A stretch of DNA of 64,000 bases from Rhizobiales bacterium Ga0077537 (GCA_001464955.1 LNEM01000021.1:1-64000), one strand, 5' to 3'; shown: positions 52,342 through 62,829, numbered from the stretch's first letter. The notes: generated by a model not told the origin, from the letters alone. Numbers and translations: made by a program.

Positions 52342-54435
52342 CTAGGACTTGCCGGCGTCCGCCAGCGATCCGCCTGACCGTGCCAGCCGGTCGATCAGCG
52401 GCGCCAGCGCCCAGCGCGCGCCATGCACGGCCTCGTAGGCCCTGACCTTCCCGGTCGTGGCCGCAAGCCCGATGGCATGCTCGATCTGCCACATGGGACC
52501 ACCGCGCCAGGCGGGGAACCCATAGCCCGTGAGATAGATCGTATCGATGTCCGACGCCCGGAGCGCGATGCCCTCGTCGAGCAGTTGCGCGCCCTCGTTG
52601 GCGAGGCGGAGCAGGCAGCGCTCCACGATCTCCTCGGGTGGCAGCGACCGCCGGTTGATCTGCTGCGCCCGCGCCTCCTCCTCGAACATGGCGACGATCG
52701 CGGGATCGGGAATGCGGTTCCGCCCTTCGTAGCGATAGTACCCGGCGCCCGTTTTCTGGCCGTGCCGGCCCATCTCGGCGATGCGATCCGTGACCCGGTA
52801 GAGCCGGCGCCGCTCGTCACTGAGCGCGTGCTCCTGCCGGATCCGCCAGCCGACGTCGATGCCAGCGAGATCCATCATGGCGTTCGGCCCCATCGCGAGC
52901 CCCCACGCCTCGAGCGCGCCGTCGATCTCGGCCGGCGTCGCCCCTTCGAGCAGCATGGACTGCACCTCCTCGAGGTACGCCTCGACCATCCGGTTGCCGA
53001 TGTGCCCGAAGCAGATGCCGGCCACGACACCGACCTTGTTGATGCGCTTGGCGATGCCCATCGCAGTCGCGAGCGCCGCTTTCGACGTGGCCTTGCCGCG
53101 CACGACCTCCACGAGCCGCATGATGTTGGCCGGCGAGAAGAAATGCATGCCGAGCACGTCGTCCGGCCGCCGCGTCGCCGTCGCGATCTCGTCGACGTCG
53201 AGCGTCGACGTATTCGACGCGAGCACGGCCCCAAGCTTGGCGACGGCATCGAGTTTGCCGAACACCTCCTTCTTGACGGCCATGTTCTCGAACACGGCCT
53301 CGACGATGAGATCGGCCCCGGCGAGGTCGGCGAAATCGAGCGAGCCCTTGAGGTTCGCGACGAGCTTGGCCGCCGCCTCTGGCGAGAGCCGGCCCCGCTT
53401 GACGTTCCCCTCGACGGTCTCGCGCATGCGGGCAAGTCCGCGCTCGAGCGCCGCGGCGTTGGTCTCGACCACCGTCACCGGCAGACCGGCCTGCAGGAAC
53501 GCGAGCCCGATGCCGACGCCCATCGTACCGGCGCCGAGAATGCCGACGGCCTCCACCTTGCGCGGAATGACGTCCTTGCCGATATCCGGGATGTCGGCGG
53601 CCTTGCGCTCGGCGAAGAAGGCGTACTGCAGCGCCTTGGCATAGGGGCTGGCGGCAAGCTCGGCGAAGAGCGCCCGCTCGCGCGAGACACCGCTCGCATA
53701 GTCCGACCCGACGGCCGCCTCGACGGCGGCGATGCAGTTACGCGCCGCCATCGGCCCCGAGGGATGCTTGCCGAGCGCGGCCCGGCGCTTCTCGAAGAGG
53801 TCGGCGGGAATGCTGGCCGGATCGATGCGCTTGGCTGACACCGGTCGCGGGCCCTTGCCCTCGGCCACGATCTCGCGGGCATAGGCCACGGCCGCCTCCA
53901 CCACGTCGCCGTCCGCGACCCGTTCGGCGAGACCCGATTTCTCGGCCGCCGCCGCGCCGATCGGGTTGCCCGAAACGATCATGTCGAGCGCCGCCTCGAC
54001 CCCGATCACACGCGGTAGCCGCTGCGTGCCGCCGGCTCCCGGCAGGATGCCGATCTTGACCTCGGGAAGCCCGAGTTGCCCGACAGACCGATGCACGACC
54101 CGGTAATGGCACCCGAGCGCCACCTCGAGCCCGCCGCCGAGCGCCAGCCCGTTGACGGCCGCCACGACGGGCTTCGGACCCGCCTCCATCTCGTCGATCA
54201 CCTCGGGCAGCCCCGGCTCCTTGAGGCCCGCGCGGAACTCCGCGATGTCGGCGCCGGCCGAGAAGGCGCGCCCCTCGCCGGTCACCACGATGGCCTTGAC
54301 CTTTGGGTCCGCGCTGGCGGACCGGAGCGCGGTCTGCAGGCCCTGCCGCACCCCATGGGCGAGCGCGTTGACCGGCGGATTGGAGAGCCGGATCACCACC
54401 ACGTCGCCCAGCGCCTCGACCAGGACCTTCGCCAT
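52342..54435 (-). CDS. Bifunctional enoyl-CoA hydratase / 3-hydroxyacyl-CoA dehydrogenase (FadJ-like)
   Basis: A 697-residue beta-oxidation enzyme. Crotonase domain 1-190 (GRAFSAGADIAEF and GGGLEVALGCHYRV, with LPGAGGTQRLPRVIG). NAD domain from about 295 (VGILGAGTMGVGIGLAF), catalytic FFSPANIMRLVEVVRG, and C-terminal 3HCDH repeats. ATG at 54435. Divergent from the acyl-CoA ligase gene, which would supply its substrate. Confidence 0.93.
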   Translation of the reverse strand: MAKVLVEALGDVVVIRLSNPPVNALAHGVRQGLQTALRSASADPKVKAIVVTGEGRAFSAGADIAEFRAGLKEPGLPEVIDEMEAGPKPVVAAVNGLALGGGLEVALGCHYRVVHRSVGQLGLPEVKIGILPGAGGTQRLPRVIGVEAALDMIVSGNPIGAAAAEKSGLAERVADGDVVEAAVAYAREIVAEGKGPRPVSAKRIDPASIPADLFEKRRAALGKHPSGPMAARNCIAAVEAAVGSDYASGVSRERALFAELAASPYAKALQYAFFAERKAADIPDIGKDVIPRKVEAVGILGAGTMGVGIGLAFLQAGLPVTVVETNAAALERGLARMRETVEGNVKRGRLSPEAAAKLVANLKGSLDFADLAGADLIVEAVFENMAVKKEVFGKLDAVAKLGAVLASNTSTLDVDEIATATRRPDDVLGMHFFSPANIMRLVEVVRGKATSKAALATAMGIAKRINKVGVVAGICFGHIGNRMVEAYLEEVQSMLLEGATPAEIDGALEAWGLAMGPNAMMDLAGIDVGWRIRQEHALSDERRRLYRVTDRIAEMGRHGQKTGAGYYRYEGRNRIPDPAIVAMFEEEARAQQINRRSLPPEEIVERCLLRLANEGAQLLDEGIALRASDIDTIYLTGYGFPAWRGGPMWQIEHAIGLAATTGKVRAYEAVHGARWALAPLIDRLARSGGSLADAGKS

Positions 54436-54552
54436 CGGACTGCATTCCTTCTGTGCTGCCGCAGGCGCCTGTCGAGCCCGCCCAAGCGGCGCTTGGCGGT
54501 CCGGGCCCGCAGCGATACGGTTTCCGCCAACGTTATCCGGGAGGAAACAACA

Positions 54553-56184
54553 ATGCTCAAGGGCCAGATGATGGACCGGCCGCTGCTGGTCTCGAGCCTG
54601 ATCGATTTCGCTGCCGAGGTACACGCCACCGTCCCGGTCGTCTCGGCGACCGTCGAAGGCCCGATCCATCGCCAGACCTATGCCGAGACCCACGCCCGGG
54701 TGGCCCGCCTCGCGAATGCGCTCACCGCCATGGGCGTGAAGCCAGGCGACCGCATCGCGACGCTCGCCTGGAACACCCACCGGCATCTCGAGCTCTACTT
54801 CGCCATTTCCGGCATCGGCGCTGTCTGCCACACCATCAACCCGCGCCTCTTTCCCGAGCAGATGGCCTATATCGTCCGCCACGCCGAGGACACGACGCTG
54901 TTCTTCGACACGACGTTCCTGCCGCTGGTCGAGAAGCTGCGGGCGGTCTTCGAGCCGATCCGCACCTACGTGGCGATGACCGACCGCGCCCACATGCCGG
55001 CCGAGACGAACCTGCCGGGTCTCCTCTGCTACGAGGACCTGCTGGCCGCCGCGAGCCCATCGATCGTCTGGCCGGAGTTCGACGAGAACACCGCCTGCGC
55101 CCTCTGCTACACGTCGGGCACCACCGGCGACCCGAAAGGCGCGCTCTATTCGCACCGCTCGAACCTGCTGCATTCGTTCTACGTCGTCGCCTCGGCGCAG
55201 GGCGCATTCACGTCGGCCCGCCCGGTGCTGCCGGTCGTGCCCCTGTTCCACGCCAACGCCTGGGGCCTGCCGTTCGTCGTGGCGCTGACCGGCAGCCCCT
55301 TCGTGATGCCCGGTCCCCGCCTCGACGGCGCGAACCTCTTCGACCTGATGGAGACGACCGGCGTCTGGGGCGGCTGGGGCGTCCCGACCGTCTGGCTCGG
55401 GCTCCTCGACGAGATGGCGAAGCGCGGCCGCAAGCCTGCCGGCCTTTCCCGCATCCTGACCGGCGGTTCGGCCATGTCGCCGGCGACCATCGCCACGTTC
55501 GAGCGCGACTGGAACGTCGACATCATCCACGGTTGGGGCATGACCGAAATGAGCCCCGTCGGCAGCCTGACGCAGCTCTCCGCCGCCGAGGAACAGCTCC
55601 CCCTCGAAGAGCGCGTCGCGATCAAGGGCCGCCAGGGCCGCCGCATGTACGGCGTCGAGATGAAGATCGTCGACGCCGACGGCCGTCCCCAGCCCCACGA
55701 CGGCACGAGCCAGGGCGAGCTGTTCGTGCGCGGCGCCACCGTGATCAGCGGCTACTACGCCAACCCTGCCGCCACCGCGGCAGCGATGGACAAGGACGGC
55801 TGGTTCGGTACCGGCGACGTGGCGACCATCACCGAGGACGGCTGGCTCGTGCTGGTCGACCGAACCAAGGATCTCGTCAAGTCGGGCGGCGAGTGGATCT
55901 CCTCGATCGACGTCGAGAACGCCGCCATCGGCTGTCCGGGCGTCGCCAACGCGGCCGTCATCGCCGTGCCGCACCCGAAATGGAACGAGCGCCCGCTGCT
56001 GGTCGTGGTGAAAGCCAAGGACGCCACGATCGGCAAGGCGGAGATCCTCGCCTATCTCGGAACGCGCCTCGCCCGCTGGCAGGTGCCCGACGACGTGGTG
56101 TTCGTGGAAGCCTTGCCGCTCACCGCGACGGGCAAGATCTCGAAGAAGGATCTGCGCGCGCTGTATGCCGACCACCGCCTGTAG
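54553..56184 (+). CDS. Fatty-acyl-CoA ligase (DmdB / long-chain AMP-forming type)
   Basis: A 543-residue AMP-forming ligase. P-loop [29 protein letters not shown] adenylate motif, [16 protein letters not shown] hinge region and catalytic Lys in GKISKKDLR. Relatives activate medium/long-chain fatty acids or methylmercaptopropionate. ATG at 54553 with GGGAGGAAA ahead. 117 bp divergent from the FadJ-like gene. Confidence 0.92.
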   Translation: MLKGQMMDRPLLVSSLIDFAAEVHATVPVVSATVEGPIHRQTYAETHARVARLANALTAMGVKPGDRIATLAWNTHRHLELYFAISGIGAVCHTINPRLFPEQMAYIVRHAEDTTLFFDTTFLPLVEKLRAVFEPIRTYVAMTDRAHMPAETNLPGLLCYEDLLAAASPSIVWPEFDENTACALCYTSGTTGDPKGALYSHRSNLLHSFYVVASAQGAFTSARPVLPVVPLFHANAWGLPFVVALTGSPFVMPGPRLDGANLFDLMETTGVWGGWGVPTVWLGLLDEMAKRGRKPAGLSRILTGGSAMSPATIATFERDWNVDIIHGWGMTEMSPVGSLTQLSAAEEQLPLEERVAIKGRQGRRMYGVEMKIVDADGRPQPHDGTSQGELFVRGATVISGYYANPAATAAAMDKDGWFGTGDVATITEDGWLVLVDRTKDLVKSGGEWISSIDVENAAIGCPGVANAAVIAVPHPKWNERPLLVVVKAKDATIGKAEILAYLGTRLARWQVPDDVVFVEALPLTATGKISKKDLRALYADHRL

Positions 56185-56406
56185 GAGCGACAACGATCGA
56201 CAGGCTGTTCGCCAGTCCCGCCAACGTGCCAAGTTCAGCGGCTGATCGCTCAATCATCGCGCTGTTTTTGCTGAATAAAAGAGCAAGTCCGCACCGGCTG
56301 AGCGTTTCGCTGGTTTGCGCGCCGTCGTAGTTTCCGTCACCCGGCGGGAAGGTGGTTCCGTGATCGCAAGATCGCCCCTCTGCTGCGGGAGCAACGGAGA
56401 GTTTTC

Positions 56407-57513
56407 ATGTTGAAATCGGTTACGCGCGCGGCGACGGCCCTCGCGCTCGGCGCACTCGCGATGATACCGGACGCGGCGCTGGCGCAACAAGCCCGCACAC
56501 TCAAGATGCAATCGAGCTTCCCGACTTCGTCCACGGCCCACGATGGCTTCAAGATGTGGGCCGAGCGCGTCGACAAGCTGACCGGCGGCAAACTCAAGGC
56601 CGACACGGCACCCGCCGGCCAGATCGTCGGCGCCTTCGACGTGCTCGATGCTACGCACAAGGGCGTCATCGATGGCGCGGTATCGATCGACTACTACTGG
56701 ATCGGCAAGCAGCGCGCCTTCACGCTCTTCGCCAACTCGCCGGCCGGCGTGGTCGGCATGGACCACATGGACTACTACGGCTGGTTCTACGAGGGCGGCG
56801 GGCAGGCGCTCTACGAGGAGCTTCTGCAGAAAGAGCTGAAGCTCAACGTCGTGATCTACCCGATCTTCGCCTCGAGCCCTCAGGCGCTCGGTTGGTTCCG
56901 CAAACCCATCGAGAGCCTTGCCCAGTTCAAGGGCATCAAGTGCCGCCAGACCGGCATGACCGCCGAGATCTACGCCAAGATGGGCATGGCCGTCGTCAAC
57001 ATGCCGGGCGGCGAGATTGCGCCCGCCGCCGAGCGCGGCGCCATCGACTGCGCCGAGTGGGTGGGCGGCATCGAGGACATGCGCCTCGGCCTCCATACGA
57101 TCTGGAAGAATCACTACACGCCCGGCGTTCACGAGAGCGCTTCGGTCAACAGCCTGATCCTGAACAAGGCCGTCTTCGACAGCCTTTCGCCGGTCGAACG
57201 CGAGGTGATCAAGTCGGCGGCGACCGAGACCTTCGTGCGGTGGGGCATCTGGTGGCAGAAACTGAACGCCGAGGCGCTCGCCGAGATGCAGGATAAGCAT
57301 GGCGTAAAGATCCTGGCGACCCCGCCCGAGATCAACATCGAGTTCATGAAGGCATGGGACGCGGTGGCCGCCGAGGAGAGCGCCAAGAACCCCATGTTCA
57401 AGAAGGTCTACGAGAGCCAGAAGGCCTATGCCGCCAAGGTAATCCCGGCCAAGCGCTTCATGTTCCCGCCCTACACCCTGCAGGCGAACCACTATTTCCC
57501 GCCCAAGCAGTAA
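56407..57513 (+). CDS. TRAP transporter substrate-binding protein (copy 1)
   Basis: A 368-residue DctP/TakP-type periplasmic binding protein with signal peptide (ALALGALAMIPDAALAQQ). Family segments: LKMQSSFPTSSTAHDGFKMW, IDGAVSIDYYWIGKQRAF, the carboxylate-binding Arg in KCRQTGMTAEIYAK, and DCAEWVGGIEDMRLGLH. Likely ligand is an organic acid. No DctQ/DctM membrane subunits are in the window. A terminator follows. Confidence 0.92.
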   Translation: MLKSVTRAATALALGALAMIPDAALAQQARTLKMQSSFPTSSTAHDGFKMWAERVDKLTGGKLKADTAPAGQIVGAFDVLDATHKGVIDGAVSIDYYWIGKQRAFTLFANSPAGVVGMDHMDYYGWFYEGGGQALYEELLQKELKLNVVIYPIFASSPQALGWFRKPIESLAQFKGIKCRQTGMTAEIYAKMGMAVVNMPGGEIAPAAERGAIDCAEWVGGIEDMRLGLHTIWKNHYTPGVHESASVNSLILNKAVFDSLSPVEREVIKSAATETFVRWGIWWQKLNAEALAEMQDKHGVKILATPPEINIEFMKAWDAVAAEESAKNPMFKKVYESQKAYAAKVIPAKRFMFPPYTLQANHYFPPKQ

Positions 57514-57536
57514 TCCTCGATCATGTTTGACGGCTC

Positions 57537-57559
57537 AGGGGGCGGCTTCGGCTGCCCCT
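57537..57559 (+). terminator. Terminator after TRAP binding protein copy 1
   Basis: Hairpin AGGGGGCGGC / GCTGCCCCT with a stable TTCG loop, followed by CTTGTTTTG. It separates transcription of the two paralogues. Confidence 0.7.
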
Positions 57560-57677
57560 CTTGTTTTGCTGTCGATGCTTCGGCCCACGCCTCTGGCTTA
57601 TTCGTCCGTCGTTGGCTAGCATTCCCCCGAGCTGCCATCGAGCGGCGATGTGAGGCCTCCAGGGAGGAATGATCGGA

Positions 57678-58784
57678 ATGCGACTTGGCAATTTGTTCTC
57701 GGCCGCGGCCGCCCTCGCGATAACGGCTGCCGTAGGTTTGGCCAGCCCCGCCTCGGCCCAGACCCGTACCCTCAAGATGCAATCGAGTTTCCCGGCGAAT
57801 TCGACGGCCCACGACGCCTTCAAGATGCTGGCCGAGCGGGTCGAAAGGCTGACGGCCGGCCAGCTCAAGATCGACGCGGCTCCAGGCGGTCAGATCGTGC
57901 CGCCGTTCGAGGTGCTCGACGCGACGCACAAGAAGGTCATCGATGGCGCCGTCTCGATCGATTACTACTGGGTCGGCAAGAACAAGGCGTTCACGCTCTA
58001 CTCGAACACGCCCGCCGGCATTGTGGGCATGGACGCCATGGACTTCCTCGGCTGGTTCTACGAGGGCGGCGGCAAGGCGCTCTACGAGGAGTTCCTCACG
58101 AAGGACATGCGCATGAACGTTCATGCCATGCCGCTCTACAGCCCCGGCCCGCAGGCGCTCGGCTGGTTCAGGAAGCCCATCGAAGGCCTCGCCCAGTTCA
58201 AGGGCATCAAGTGCCGCCAGACCGGCATCACGGCCGAGATCTATGCCAAGATGGGCATGGCCGTCGTCAACATGCCGGGCGGCGAAATCGCGCCGGCCGC
58301 CGAGCGCGGCGCCATCGACTGCGCCGAGTGGGTGGGCGGTATCGAGGACGTGCGCCTCGGCCTCCACACCATCTGGAAGAACCACTACACGCCGGGCGTG
58401 CACGAGAGCGCCCCGATCGCCAACGTGATGTTCAACACCGAAGTCTGGAAGAGCCTCACCGATCAGCAGCGTGAGATCATCCAGGTGGCGGCCACCGAGG
58501 TGTTCACCCGCTGGGGCGCCTGGATCCAGAAGCTGAACGCCGAAGCCATTCAGGAGATGACCGAGAAGCACGGCGTCAAGATCCTGAACACGCCGCCCGA
58601 GATCAACATCGAGTTCATGAAGGCCTGGGACGCTGTGGCGACGGCCGAGGCTGAAAAGAACCCGTCGTTCAAGAAGGCCTACGACAGCCAGAAGGCCTAC
58701 GCGGCCAAGGTCGTGCCGGCCAAGCGCTTCATGTTCCCGCCCTACACGCTGACCGCGGACCACTACTTCCCGCAGAAGAAGTAA
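57678..58784 (+). CDS. TRAP transporter substrate-binding protein (copy 2)
   Basis: A 368-residue paralogue of the previous binding protein, nearly collinear along its whole length (identical blocks such as KGIKCRQTG, AEIYAKMGMAVVNMPGGEIA). Signal peptide AAALAITAAVGLASPASAQ. ATG at 57678 with AGGGAGGA about eight bases before; ATG at 57669 touches the ribosome site and is less likely. Arises by tandem duplication. Ends with its own terminator. Confidence 0.92.
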   Translation: MRLGNLFSAAAALAITAAVGLASPASAQTRTLKMQSSFPANSTAHDAFKMLAERVERLTAGQLKIDAAPGGQIVPPFEVLDATHKKVIDGAVSIDYYWVGKNKAFTLYSNTPAGIVGMDAMDFLGWFYEGGGKALYEEFLTKDMRMNVHAMPLYSPGPQALGWFRKPIEGLAQFKGIKCRQTGITAEIYAKMGMAVVNMPGGEIAPAAERGAIDCAEWVGGIEDVRLGLHTIWKNHYTPGVHESAPIANVMFNTEVWKSLTDQQREIIQVAATEVFTRWGAWIQKLNAEAIQEMTEKHGVKILNTPPEINIEFMKAWDAVATAEAEKNPSFKKAYDSQKAYAAKVVPAKRFMFPPYTLTADHYFPQKK

Positions 58785-58810
58785 GCGTCGGAGCACGCGT
58801 CGAAACTGAG

Positions 58811-58838
58811 AAAGGGGCAGCCGTCGGCTGCCCCTTTT
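58811..58838 (+). terminator. Terminator after TRAP binding protein copy 2
   Basis: Perfect 12-bp stem AAAGGGGCAGCC / GGCTGCCCCTTT with a GTC loop and T run. It also lies just past the stop of the convergent TPR gene (58861) and could serve both. Confidence 0.9.
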
Positions 58839-58860
58839 GCTTGGGCGATCATCCCGGCCG

Positions 58861-60156
58861 TCAGTGCGCGTGCTGCCCAAGCCCCTGCAGGGGGAACCCG
58901 CCATCGTGCGCATTCTGCGGTCGCCGCCGCGCGACGAGACGCGCCGCCTCATCCGCCCGCCCGGCCCGCAGCATGGCCCCCGTCAACGCGTACTCGACGA
59001 GATCCCGCTGCGCCCGGCTGCCACCGAGCCGCTCGTGCTCGTCGAGGTGCGGCGTGATCGCGGCAATTGTGCCGTCCCAGTCCTGCCGCGCAAAGGCGCC
59101 GAACGCTTTCGCCATCGGCCCGACGACATCGGCGGCAGGCCCCTTCGCGCCGTCTACGATCCGGGCCAGCGCCTCGCCGTTACCGGCCATGGCGTGCGCC
59201 AGCGACGAATGCAGATCGACGAACGCGACGCCCGGGTTCGGGAACCACGTCGCGGCGTACTGACTGAGGTCCTGCCAGAGCTGCGCCTGCCGTGGCTCGC
59301 CCGCGAGTTCCGCCCGGAACAGGAACGAGGCGCAGTCCGTGAGTACGTTGATCTGAGGCCCCCAGGCCGCCCCCGGATGCAGCGCATCCCGGTAGACGTC
59401 CCAGGCGTCGCGCGCGTGCCCGAGTTCCATGGCCCAGAGCGCGAGATGCCAGTTCACGTGGCAATGGATGTGCGCGGCTCGCGGATAGTCCTTGGCCCAC
59501 GCCTTGAGAAAGGCGTAGCCGTCGCGCCGCTCGCCCACCTCGTAGTAGAGGTGCGCCCGGATGTGCGCCCCGTGCCCGTTGCGCGGGAACTGCGCCATCG
59601 CGGCATCGATGTTGCGCCGGGCGCGGTCGAACTTGCCGACCTCCAGCTCCGCGAAGGCGAGCAGGCTGCGGTACCACCAGTCGTCGCCATAGGCGTCCGC
59701 GAGCGGTTCGAGCAGAGCCAATTGGGCCTCTTCGCGCCCCTTTTGACCCGAGAAGCCGATGAGCCCGAACACCGACGTACATGGCGCGAGCGCGAAGGCA
59801 TCACGCGGCCAGTCTTTCACGTGCTCCCGCGTCTGCGCGATGGCCTCGGCTGCCTTGCCCGTCAGGATCTTCTCGAAGATGGCGATGTGGCTCTGCTCGC
59901 GCGGCGTGGCGCCGTCCTTCAGTTCGAGCGCGCGGGCGAGCGGCGCCTTAAGCTCCGCACCGCGCCCGTAGACCTGAACCGTCCGCGCCAGCGCGATATG
60001 CGCGAGCGCAAACCCCTCGTCGGCCGCGATCGCCGCCCGGAACCCCTCTTCCGCGCCAACGTTGGCCGAAAGGAGCGCGTCCACGCCCTTGACGTAGGCG
60101 TCGCGCGCCGCGGGCGACGACGTGGAGAGCGGATAGTCGTAGCGATCCTTCAGCAT
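58861..60156 (-). CDS. TPR-type repeat protein (YbgF/TTC38-like)
   Basis: A 431-residue cytoplasmic helical repeat protein. Repeats of about 35 residues run across the length, for example AEEGFRAAIAADEGFALAHI and YYEVGERRDGYAFLKAWAKD. It resembles the TTC38-like group, whose role is unclear. ATG at 60156 follows GGAGGG; a GTG at 60171 is in frame. Confidence 0.82.
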   Translation of the reverse strand: MLKDRYDYPLSTSSPAARDAYVKGVDALLSANVGAEEGFRAAIAADEGFALAHIALARTVQVYGRGAELKAPLARALELKDGATPREQSHIAIFEKILTGKAAEAIAQTREHVKDWPRDAFALAPCTSVFGLIGFSGQKGREEAQLALLEPLADAYGDDWWYRSLLAFAELEVGKFDRARRNIDAAMAQFPRNGHGAHIRAHLYYEVGERRDGYAFLKAWAKDYPRAAHIHCHVNWHLALWAMELGHARDAWDVYRDALHPGAAWGPQINVLTDCASFLFRAELAGEPRQAQLWQDLSQYAATWFPNPGVAFVDLHSSLAHAMAGNGEALARIVDGAKGPAADVVGPMAKAFGAFARQDWDGTIAAITPHLDEHERLGGSRAQRDLVEYALTGAMLRAGRADEAARLVARRRPQNAHDGGFPLQGLGQHAH

Positions 60157-60225
60157 GCCGGGTCCCTCCACACCCGCGCGATGGGGTGTTTCAGGTCGAA
60201 GTTTGGCACGCGGCCCGCGCGGGCA

Positions 60226-60963
60226 TCAATCCCGGATCGCACCATCGGGCTTCCCGGCGGCATCGAGCCCGCCGAGAAAGCCGGCAAGGTTTTCCGTCAT
60301 GTGATGGACATGCTCCGGCGGCTCGGTCCATTGGCGGATCTTGAGCTGGATCGGATGATCGATGTAGCTCGAATGCACGAGGCAGGTGGTCATGCCGAGA
60401 TTGTGCGCCGGCTCCAGGTTGTGCGGCATGTCCTCGAACATGGCGGCCTCACGGGGCGCCACGTCATGCGAGGCGAGCAGCCGGTCGTAGGCTTCCTGTT
60501 TCTCCTTCGGAATGAACCCGGCATCGACGATGTCGATGATGTCCTCGAAGAGATCGAGAATGCCGAGCTTCGTCGCCACCCGCTCCGCATGACCGTGCGA
60601 GCCGGCGGTGAAGATGAGCTTGCGCCCCGGAAGCCGGGCGATGGCGGCCCGGAGTTCCGGGTGCTCCGGCACCGGCGTCAGATCGATGTCGTGCACGTAG
60701 TCGAGGAAGGCGTCGGGCGACATGTTGTGCACCTTCATCATGCCCGCGAGCGTGGTCCCGAACTGCCGGTAGTAGGATTTCTGCAGGTGCTTGGCGTAGG
60801 CGAACGGCACGCCGAGGAACTGCTGGATGAACTCGGCCATGCGCTGGTCGACCTGCGCGAAGAGATTGCACTCGGCCGGATAGAGCGTGTTGTCGAGATC
60901 GAAGATCCAGATTCGCGTCGCATCGAAACCGCGTCGGGGCCGTGATTGCACTGTGCCGTTCAA
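60226..60963 (-). CDS. HAD-family pyrimidine 5'-nucleotidase
   Basis: A 245-residue HAD hydrolase of the SDT1/pyrimidine nucleotidase type. Motif I is WIFDLDNTLYP, motif II LIFTAGSHGHAERV, Lys in PKEKQEAYDRLL, motif IV FEDMPHNLEPA. Dephosphorylates pyrimidine mononucleotides in relatives. The apparent start is TTG at 60963 with GGGAG upstream; GTG at 60951 is an alternative. Confidence 0.88.
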   Translation of the reverse strand: MNGTVQSRPRRGFDATRIWIFDLDNTLYPAECNLFAQVDQRMAEFIQQFLGVPFAYAKHLQKSYYRQFGTTLAGMMKVHNMSPDAFLDYVHDIDLTPVPEHPELRAAIARLPGRKLIFTAGSHGHAERVATKLGILDLFEDIIDIVDAGFIPKEKQEAYDRLLASHDVAPREAAMFEDMPHNLEPAHNLGMTTCLVHSSYIDHPIQLKIRQWTEPPEHVHHMTENLAGFLGGLDAAGKPDGAIRD

Positions 60964-61149
60964 GATGGCGCTCCCGTTCGTTGCGCGCTGGCTACGTCCA
61001 TCGCCCTCCGGCGACGCCGGATGGTCGCGAAGCTACGCCAGACGGCCGAGGCTTGCCAGCGCCGCCCGCGCCATGGTCCGATGGCGACGAGCCGTGGGCG
61101 GCCCAGGATCGTGCCCCGGCCTCATCTCCTCGAGCCCAGGACCCGAAGC

Positions 61150-61761
61150 ATGCTCACGATTTATGGCGTCTACCGCAGCCGCGCCACCCGCAACATCTGG
61201 CTGGCGACCGAGCTTGGCATCCCCTTCAAGCACGTGCCGGTGACGCAACCCTACCGGCCGCACGCAGCCCCCCTGCATTCGCGCAGCCCCGAGTTCCTCG
61301 CCATCAACCCGAACGGTCACGTGCCCTCGATCGACGACGACGGCCTGATCATGCACGAGAGCCTCGCGATCAATCTCTATCTCGCAAAGAAGCACGGCGG
61401 CCCCCTCGCCCCGGCCAACGTGACCGAAGACGGCCTCATGACCATGTGGTCGATCTGGGCCATTACCGAGGTCGAAGGCAAGGCGCTCGAGGTGATGCGC
61501 GATCCGAAGGGCGCGACGACGGCCCTCGACGGGTTGAAGGCGCCGTTCAAGGTGCTCGACGACGCCCTCGGAAAGAGCCTCTGGCTCGTCGGCGGACGCT
61601 TCACGGTGGCCGACATCAATGTCGCCGAATGCGTGCGCTACGCCTCGGCGGCAACTGGCCTCTTCGACGGCGCACCCCACGTCAAGAAGTGGCTCGCGAC
61701 GTGTCAGGCGCGCCCGGCCTTCAAGGACATGTGGGCCAAGCGCGACGCCGAGCCGGCATGA
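61150..61761 (+). CDS. Glutathione S-transferase family protein
   Basis: A 203-residue GST. The thioredoxin-like N-domain has LTIYGVYRSRATRNIWLATE and the glutathione-binding IDDDGLIMHESLAINLYL; the C-domain has VGGRFTVADINVAECVRY. Ser/Arg in YRSRATRN may replace the catalytic Cys or Tyr. Substrate unknown. Confidence 0.88.
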   Translation: MLTIYGVYRSRATRNIWLATELGIPFKHVPVTQPYRPHAAPLHSRSPEFLAINPNGHVPSIDDDGLIMHESLAINLYLAKKHGGPLAPANVTEDGLMTMWSIWAITEVEGKALEVMRDPKGATTALDGLKAPFKVLDDALGKSLWLVGGRFTVADINVAECVRYASAATGLFDGAPHVKKWLATCQARPAFKDMWAKRDAEPA

Positions 61762-61857
61762 GCTGTCCGGAGGCGGCCCCCGCGTGCCGCCTCCATGCTT
61801 CCGCCACAATGCGGACGTCCGTGCTGTCGGATGACTGAGCGCGGATGGAGCACACAC

Positions 61858-62823
61858 ATGACCTCGAACACGGGCGGGACGGTCGCGGCCGGGAAGCCGT
61901 TGTCCTACACCCAGAACCTCGAGGACTGGCACCTGTGGCTGGCTCTCGGCGGCGACGAGCCGGGCGTCTATATCGACGTCGGTGGCGGCCATCCGATCGC
62001 CGACAACGTGTCGATGTGGTTCTACGAGCGCGGCTGGCAGGGCATCGTCGTCGAGCCGCAGACGGCGCTGGCGCGCCTCTACCCGCGCGTCCGCCCCCGC
62101 GACACGGTGTTCGAGGGGCTTGTCGGACGCACCTCGGGGACAGCAGATCTGCATGTGTTCCCGCGGCTTCACGGCCTCTCGACGACCGTCGGCGCCAACG
62201 CCGAGCGCTCGCAGGTCCACGGCGACACGTTCCGCACCGTCACCCTGCCCATGTTGACCCTCGCCGACCTCTGCGAGCGCCACGGCGTCGATCGCATCGA
62301 TTTCCTGAAGATCGATGTCGAGGGCGCCGAAGCCGACGTTCTCGCCGGCAACGACTGGACGCGCTTCCGCCCGAAGATCGTGGTTGCGGAAGCGATCGAC
62401 CCCGCGACCAACGCGCCGGCCCACGCCGCCTGGGAGCCGATCCTCCTCGGCGCCGGGTATGTCTTCCGCCTCGACGACACGCTGAACCGCTTCTACGTGG
62501 CCGGCGAGTGCGCCGACGTGCTTGCCCGCCTGCCCGCCGAGCGCGGCGACTGGGCCGCCGTCACGCACATGTACGAGATCGGCAAGGCGCCCGTGAACGA
62601 AGCCCACCCTGAGCATGGGCTCGCGAGCGAGCTGGCGCGAGGCTTGTGGGCGAGCCTGCCCTATCTGCCGACGGAACTTCTGTCGCGGCTGCTGGCGACG
62701 GCCCGCGGCCTCGATCCGGCATCCCCGGAAGCCACCGCGATCGCCGCCGGTCTCACGACCGAGGAGATGCGCGCCGCCCTCGCACGGATCGCCTGTGGCT
62801 ACGACGGCGGCCAGCTCGGATGA
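61858..62823 (+). CDS. FkbM-family SAM-dependent methyltransferase
   Basis: A 321-residue protein with an FkbM domain in about residues 20-215: YIDVGGGHPIADNVSMWFYE (SAM loop), GIVVEPQTALA, and IDFLKIDVEGAEADVLAGND. A helical C-terminal part follows. FkbM proteins O-methylate sugars or natural products. ATG at 61858. Confidence 0.85.
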   Translation: MTSNTGGTVAAGKPLSYTQNLEDWHLWLALGGDEPGVYIDVGGGHPIADNVSMWFYERGWQGIVVEPQTALARLYPRVRPRDTVFEGLVGRTSGTADLHVFPRLHGLSTTVGANAERSQVHGDTFRTVTLPMLTLADLCERHGVDRIDFLKIDVEGAEADVLAGNDWTRFRPKIVVAEAIDPATNAPAHAAWEPILLGAGYVFRLDDTLNRFYVAGECADVLARLPAERGDWAAVTHMYEIGKAPVNEAHPEHGLASELARGLWASLPYLPTELLSRLLATARGLDPASPEATAIAAGLTTEEMRAALARIACGYDGGQLG

Positions 62824-62829
62824 GGGGCC

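Noticed and set aside
54436-56253. N-terminal extension of the FadJ-like frame to 56,253
   Set aside because: It would run antisense through the acyl-CoA ligase; the crotonase domain starts at the ATG at 54,435.
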